64,000 nucleotides of DNA, taken from the NCBI GenBank assembly GCA_964459325.1, contig CAYWKU010000003.1, forward strand, positions 124,001-188,000, read 5' to 3'. This document shows, piece after piece, positions 62,301 to 64,000 of the stretch. The position numbers and the translations under genes were made by a program. The number at the start of each line of letters is the position of its first letter. Positions within the stretch are counted from its first letter, which is position 1. Under the pieces are notes generated by a model. It worked only from the letters and a program-made list of their open reading frames with translations, searched no databases and had not been told where the DNA came from. Source of the DNA: CAYWKU01 sp964459325. Its GTDB lineage: Bacteria > RBG-13-61-14 > CAYWKU01.

Positions 62301-63565
62301 CCGCCGATTTCAAATACGGTCTGCACGTCGGGGGAGGTTTTCAATGCGCCCTGCACGTGAGCGGTTATTTCGTTGATAATTATGTCGGCGCCGACGACGG
62401 CTCCCACCAGTTTTCTGCCGGAGCCGGTGGTTCCCGCGCCTTTGACTTTGAAGCTTGCCCCGGTCTCCTTCATAATGTTTTCCACGGCGCGGAAAAGGCG
62501 CCTGGCCGCTTCGATAGGCTCGCCCCTGGTCTTGCGGTAAACGTCCACCAGCACGTTCTCGTCGCTTTCCATGAGCACCATCTTGGTGCTGGTGGAGCCG
62601 ACGTCAATGCCCAGGTAGACTTCAATTTCTTCGGCGGGAAGCGGTTTTGCTATCCTGACCTCGTTTTCTGCCTCGTCAATATAGAACTTGTGGACACTGA
62701 AGTCGGGGTGGTGGGATTTCTTAAGTTGCAGCGTCGCGTGGCGTTTGGCCCCCGACGCGGAACCGAACTTATCCTCGAGCTTCTCCCAGTTGACGCTTTT
62801 TTCAAACCCCATTTCCCGGGCCAGGAAAGCGGCGCCTTCCGCGCCGGAAAGGTGCGCCTCGGGGTAGCTGGTCACCAGGTCGCCGTAGATATTCCGGAGG
62901 TTTTCCAATATGAGCGGGTTCTGAGCCACGCCGCCTATAAGCACCGTCCTCTCGGTGATTGGTCGCCCCTGGAAGAGGGTCTGGAGCATGGTGGTGGTCA
63001 TACCCTTGCACAGTCCCGCCCACATTTCCGGCTTGCCGTAACCCTGTTGCTGGCGGTGAATAAGGTCGCTTTTTGCGAAAACCGCACACCGGGTGGCCAC
63101 GGTGGGGGGATTCTCGATTCCGGGAAAATCCTTCAGCTCGTCATACTTTATGTTCAGCCTCTGTGCCTGCTCATCCAGGAACGACCCGGTGCCGGCGGCG
63201 CAGAGTGAGTTCGAGTTGAAGCCCCTTACCGCGCCGCGACTGTCCACTTTTATAAGGGACAGGCTGGAGCCGCCCACGTCGATTATGTTGGAAGCGTCGG
63301 GAACGCGCCTGAGCACCGACCTTATCTGTGCCCGGGTCAGGTCTATGGTTTCAACGCCTATCTGCTCGGCGATTTTTTTCGCTCCCGCCCCTGAAAGGCC
63401 CAGGTAACAACCGTCTACAATGCCCAACTCCCGTGCCAGGTCACTCAATGTCCCGGCGGGGTGGCCGTTGTGCGGCCTGTAATCCACGGCCCGCACGGCC
63501 CCTTCTTCGTCGAGGATTACCGATTTTAAATATAAACTTCCGATGTCCACACCGAGTGCTTCCAT
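59399..63565 (-). CDS. Giant 2-hydroxyacyl-CoA dehydratase activase-like protein with two activase domains
   Basis: 1388 aa. Two BcrAD/BadFG-type ASKHA ATPase domains occur in tandem. Domain 1 starts GVDIGSLYLKS, with cluster cysteines in LCAAGTGSF (Cys122) and TRCAVF (Cys160). Domain 2 starts GIDVGSTSTKM near residue 319, with VCAAGTGSF (Cys444) and DRCTVF (Cys482). A CRLCQNHC segment follows near residue 600, then a DUF2229/HgdB-like half. Such proteins drive ATP-dependent electrons into radical dehydratases or reductases. No separate HgdA/B partner is encoded here, so the C-terminal half may itself be the catalytic or partner module. GAGGAG precedes the ATG. Confidence 0.88.
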   Translation of the reverse strand: MEALGVDIGSLYLKSVILDEEGAVRAVDYRPHNGHPAGTLSDLARELGIVDGCYLGLSGAGAKKIAEQIGVETIDLTRAQIRSVLRRVPDASNIIDVGGSSLSLIKVDSRGAVRGFNSNSLCAAGTGSFLDEQAQRLNIKYDELKDFPGIENPPTVATRCAVFAKSDLIHRQQQGYGKPEMWAGLCKGMTTTMLQTLFQGRPITERTVLIGGVAQNPLILENLRNIYGDLVTSYPEAHLSGAEGAAFLAREMGFEKSVNWEKLEDKFGSASGAKRHATLQLKKSHHPDFSVHKFYIDEAENEVRIAKPLPAEEIEVYLGIDVGSTSTKMVLMESDENVLVDVYRKTRGEPIEAARRLFRAVENIMKETGASFKVKGAGTTGSGRKLVGAVVGADIIINEITAHVQGALKTSPDVQTVFEIGGQDSKYMSIKDGRAEDSNMNYVCAAGTGSFIEEQARKLGYDVRDIGAMVQGITPPRTSDRCTVFMEQDIFRLLKEGNSREDVLAATMYSICQNYLNKVVGKRKVLGDKIAFMGATARNKGLVAAFENLMNMEVVVSPYCHVMGAYGVAMLVKEAHETEEKCDFRGFNLSDRKIELKEETCRLCQNHCIITQAFIEGTDEKPSWGYMCGREPDEKKARKSENFELFEKRDRMLKTIGKPKDLPEDAPEVHVPMSLISYTFRPFMERLFGSLGYRARFGKMTDSEVAKRGVSLVAGDFCFPVKISIGHVAEIMDKGAERVFVPVMVAEKELPQLPDRKFCPWVESHPAVVKSNLAAAGYDTSRVLSPVIDFRYPEKTAVRKLHEALGEPLGVTTSQLKKAYRAAKKAQKEFSDACREEGRKALKEIEERDEAAIVIVGRPYNTFDMGANLAMPRKVAQYGYKVIPVDFMPFSEELVPPEYRGIFWSYGQRIVAALDQVRQSPNLFAIYLSNFSCGPDSFLLSYSEQIMDKKPMLILTMDEHGADTGYITRLEAYLDVIKGKRRPAPANPIYIPKADASEFKKRKIWVPPMHPYGTSIFAEAFKGFGYDAEALPNEDYEAFEMGRAKTRGDECLPACSTLGTLLKTLRDIDADPQKHAFFMPTAPGPCRFGQYALLHRMALNASGYDQVPIMSPTSHNTYLGLEDALRRRLWLAMLTADVFFKAGCRLRPYEVRAGETDRALDEAKVKLRQAFSKKDGDIHGAIKEGLELLRHVRTDGGPKPLVGIVGEIYVRCNSFSNEDVVRSIEELGGEAWLSPLSEWIMYTSHRQSSNARDYKLGLREKMSAWLKNRFLNRDEHEFYEMAGELLEDRHEPPIEQVLAEGEKYIPQEFEGESILTIGRAVVFAKQGAALVVNAGPFTCMHSSITDAIFQEISEGTGVPIVNMAYDGEGGQNSRLEVFFANRTGAQVA

Positions 63566-63607
63566 GATGTAAAAACTCCTCTTGTACTGTTTTCAAAAAG
63601 CGGAAAA

Positions 63608-64000
63608 TCAAGCGCTTTGCGAAAGACTTTGGGATTCGGTTTCAGCATCGAGACCTTCCTCGCGCCGGGTTCTGTGGTCCTTCGCTTCCGCCATAAGCCG
63701 CTCTATTGACTTTTTCGTCCGGTCAAGCAGGTGGTTTTTGTCTTCCACCGTCAAATCATCGGTTTTTATCGGCTCACCGATGGCCATGTATATTTCACCG
63801 GGTTTTAATGTGTACCCCTCGGCCGGCAATATTTCCCTGCTGCCGTGTATACCGACGGGCACGATTGTGGCCCCCGTCTGGAGGGCCAGCACGAAGCCGC
63901 CGCGCTTGAATTCTCCCAGGTTGCCGTCCCGGCTGCGGGTGCCTTCGGGGAATATAATCACCCCGATACCCCCGCTCATCCTGTCGCCGCCTATCTCGTT
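63608..64000 (-). CDS. 1-acyl-sn-glycerol-3-phosphate acyltransferase-like protein (5' end outside window)
   Basis: The C-terminal part of a PlsC-type acyltransferase. The visible conserved motif is GVIIFPEGTRSRDGNLGEFKRGGF, then IVPVGIHGSREILP. The frame runs open to the window edge, so the N-terminus and the NHX4D motif are missing. The tail is charged (EAKDHRTRREEGLDAETESQ). It would make phosphatidate from the PlsB product and lies upstream of the activase gene on the same strand. Confidence 0.88.
   Translation of the reverse strand, partial: NEIGGDRMSGGIGVIIFPEGTRSRDGNLGEFKRGGFVLALQTGATIVPVGIHGSREILPAEGYTLKPGEIYMAIGEPIKTDDLTVEDKNHLLDRTKKSIERLMAEAKDHRTRREEGLDAETESQSLSQSA

Noticed and set aside
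60536..63208. An 890-codon open frame on the plus strand opposite the double activase gene
   Set aside because: It is a shadow of a GC-rich gene: the minus-strand protein has clear domains and motifs, while the plus-strand translation is His/Gly/Arg-rich with no family pattern.
1..64000. tRNA or rRNA genes
   Set aside because: I looked in the intergenic gaps and saw no cloverleaf or rRNA core sequence; a dedicated scan was not possible.

Overview
The window reads as one contiguous chromosome segment of a Gram-negative bacterium. It has moderately high GC, dense operons, 4-bp stop/start overlaps and many GTG/TTG starts. Gram-negative signs are a TonB/BtuB system, beta-barrel candidates, Lgt with several lipoprotein candidates, and PlsB. 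MglA, PilZ, a B12-dependent acyl-CoA mutase pair, a giant 2-hydroxyacyl-CoA dehydratase activase and a virulence-lipase-like lipoprotein together suggest a deltaproteobacterial-grade lineage (Desulfobacterota/Myxococcota or a related uncultured phylum). That placement is inference; no rRNA gene is present.

Layout. 1-12.6 kb: nuoC (cut by the window edge) through nuoN, the complex I operon, closed by a clear terminator. 12.7-14.4 kb: EF-P and a divergent YchF-like GTPase. 14.4-17.1 kb: an AT-rich restriction-modification island with a DUF4928-type protein and a Vsr/C5-cytosine-methyltransferase fusion. 17.2-21.9 kb: two unknown envelope proteins, lgt, and a split B12-dependent acyl-CoA mutase whose pocket residues look like isobutyryl-CoA rather than methylmalonyl-CoA mutase. 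21.9-22.35 kb: non-coding hairpin repeats. 22.4-30.8 kb (minus strand): a cobalamin riboswitch with terminator, then cobQ-btuF-btuC-btuD-btuB, a repeat-rich lipoprotein and tonB. 30.8-35.7 kb: a TetR regulator, an HMG-CoA-synthase-like/DUF35 fusion, a thiolase, a Cys-rich small protein and an MFE-2-type 3-hydroxyacyl-CoA dehydrogenase behind a FadR-like operator. 35.8-36.6 kb: a decayed IS1380-like element. 36.6-40.6 kb: an LSm-like small protein, PilZ, MglA, a radical SAM protein and a methyltransferase. 40.7-46.4 kb: hisG, a parvulin lipoprotein and hemE-hemH-hemY. 46.4-52 kb: a 1275-aa lipase-like lipoprotein and a porin-like protein. 52.1-56.8 kb: hisD-hisB-hisH-(exported protein)-hisA-hisF. 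56.8-64 kb (minus strand): plsB, the 1388-aa double activase and the 3' part of a plsC-like gene.

Two themes link the genes. The first is B12 economy: riboswitch-controlled uptake and cobyrate synthesis lie close to a B12-dependent mutase. The second is acyl-CoA catabolism: mutase, thiolase, hydroxyacyl-CoA dehydrogenase, a FadR-like operator and a dehydratase activase. The strongest leads are the lipoprotein between btuB and tonB (a possible BtuG analogue outside Bacteroidota), the HMGS-like protein that appears to have lost its catalytic triad, the Vsr-methyltransferase fusion, and the mutase specificity residues.
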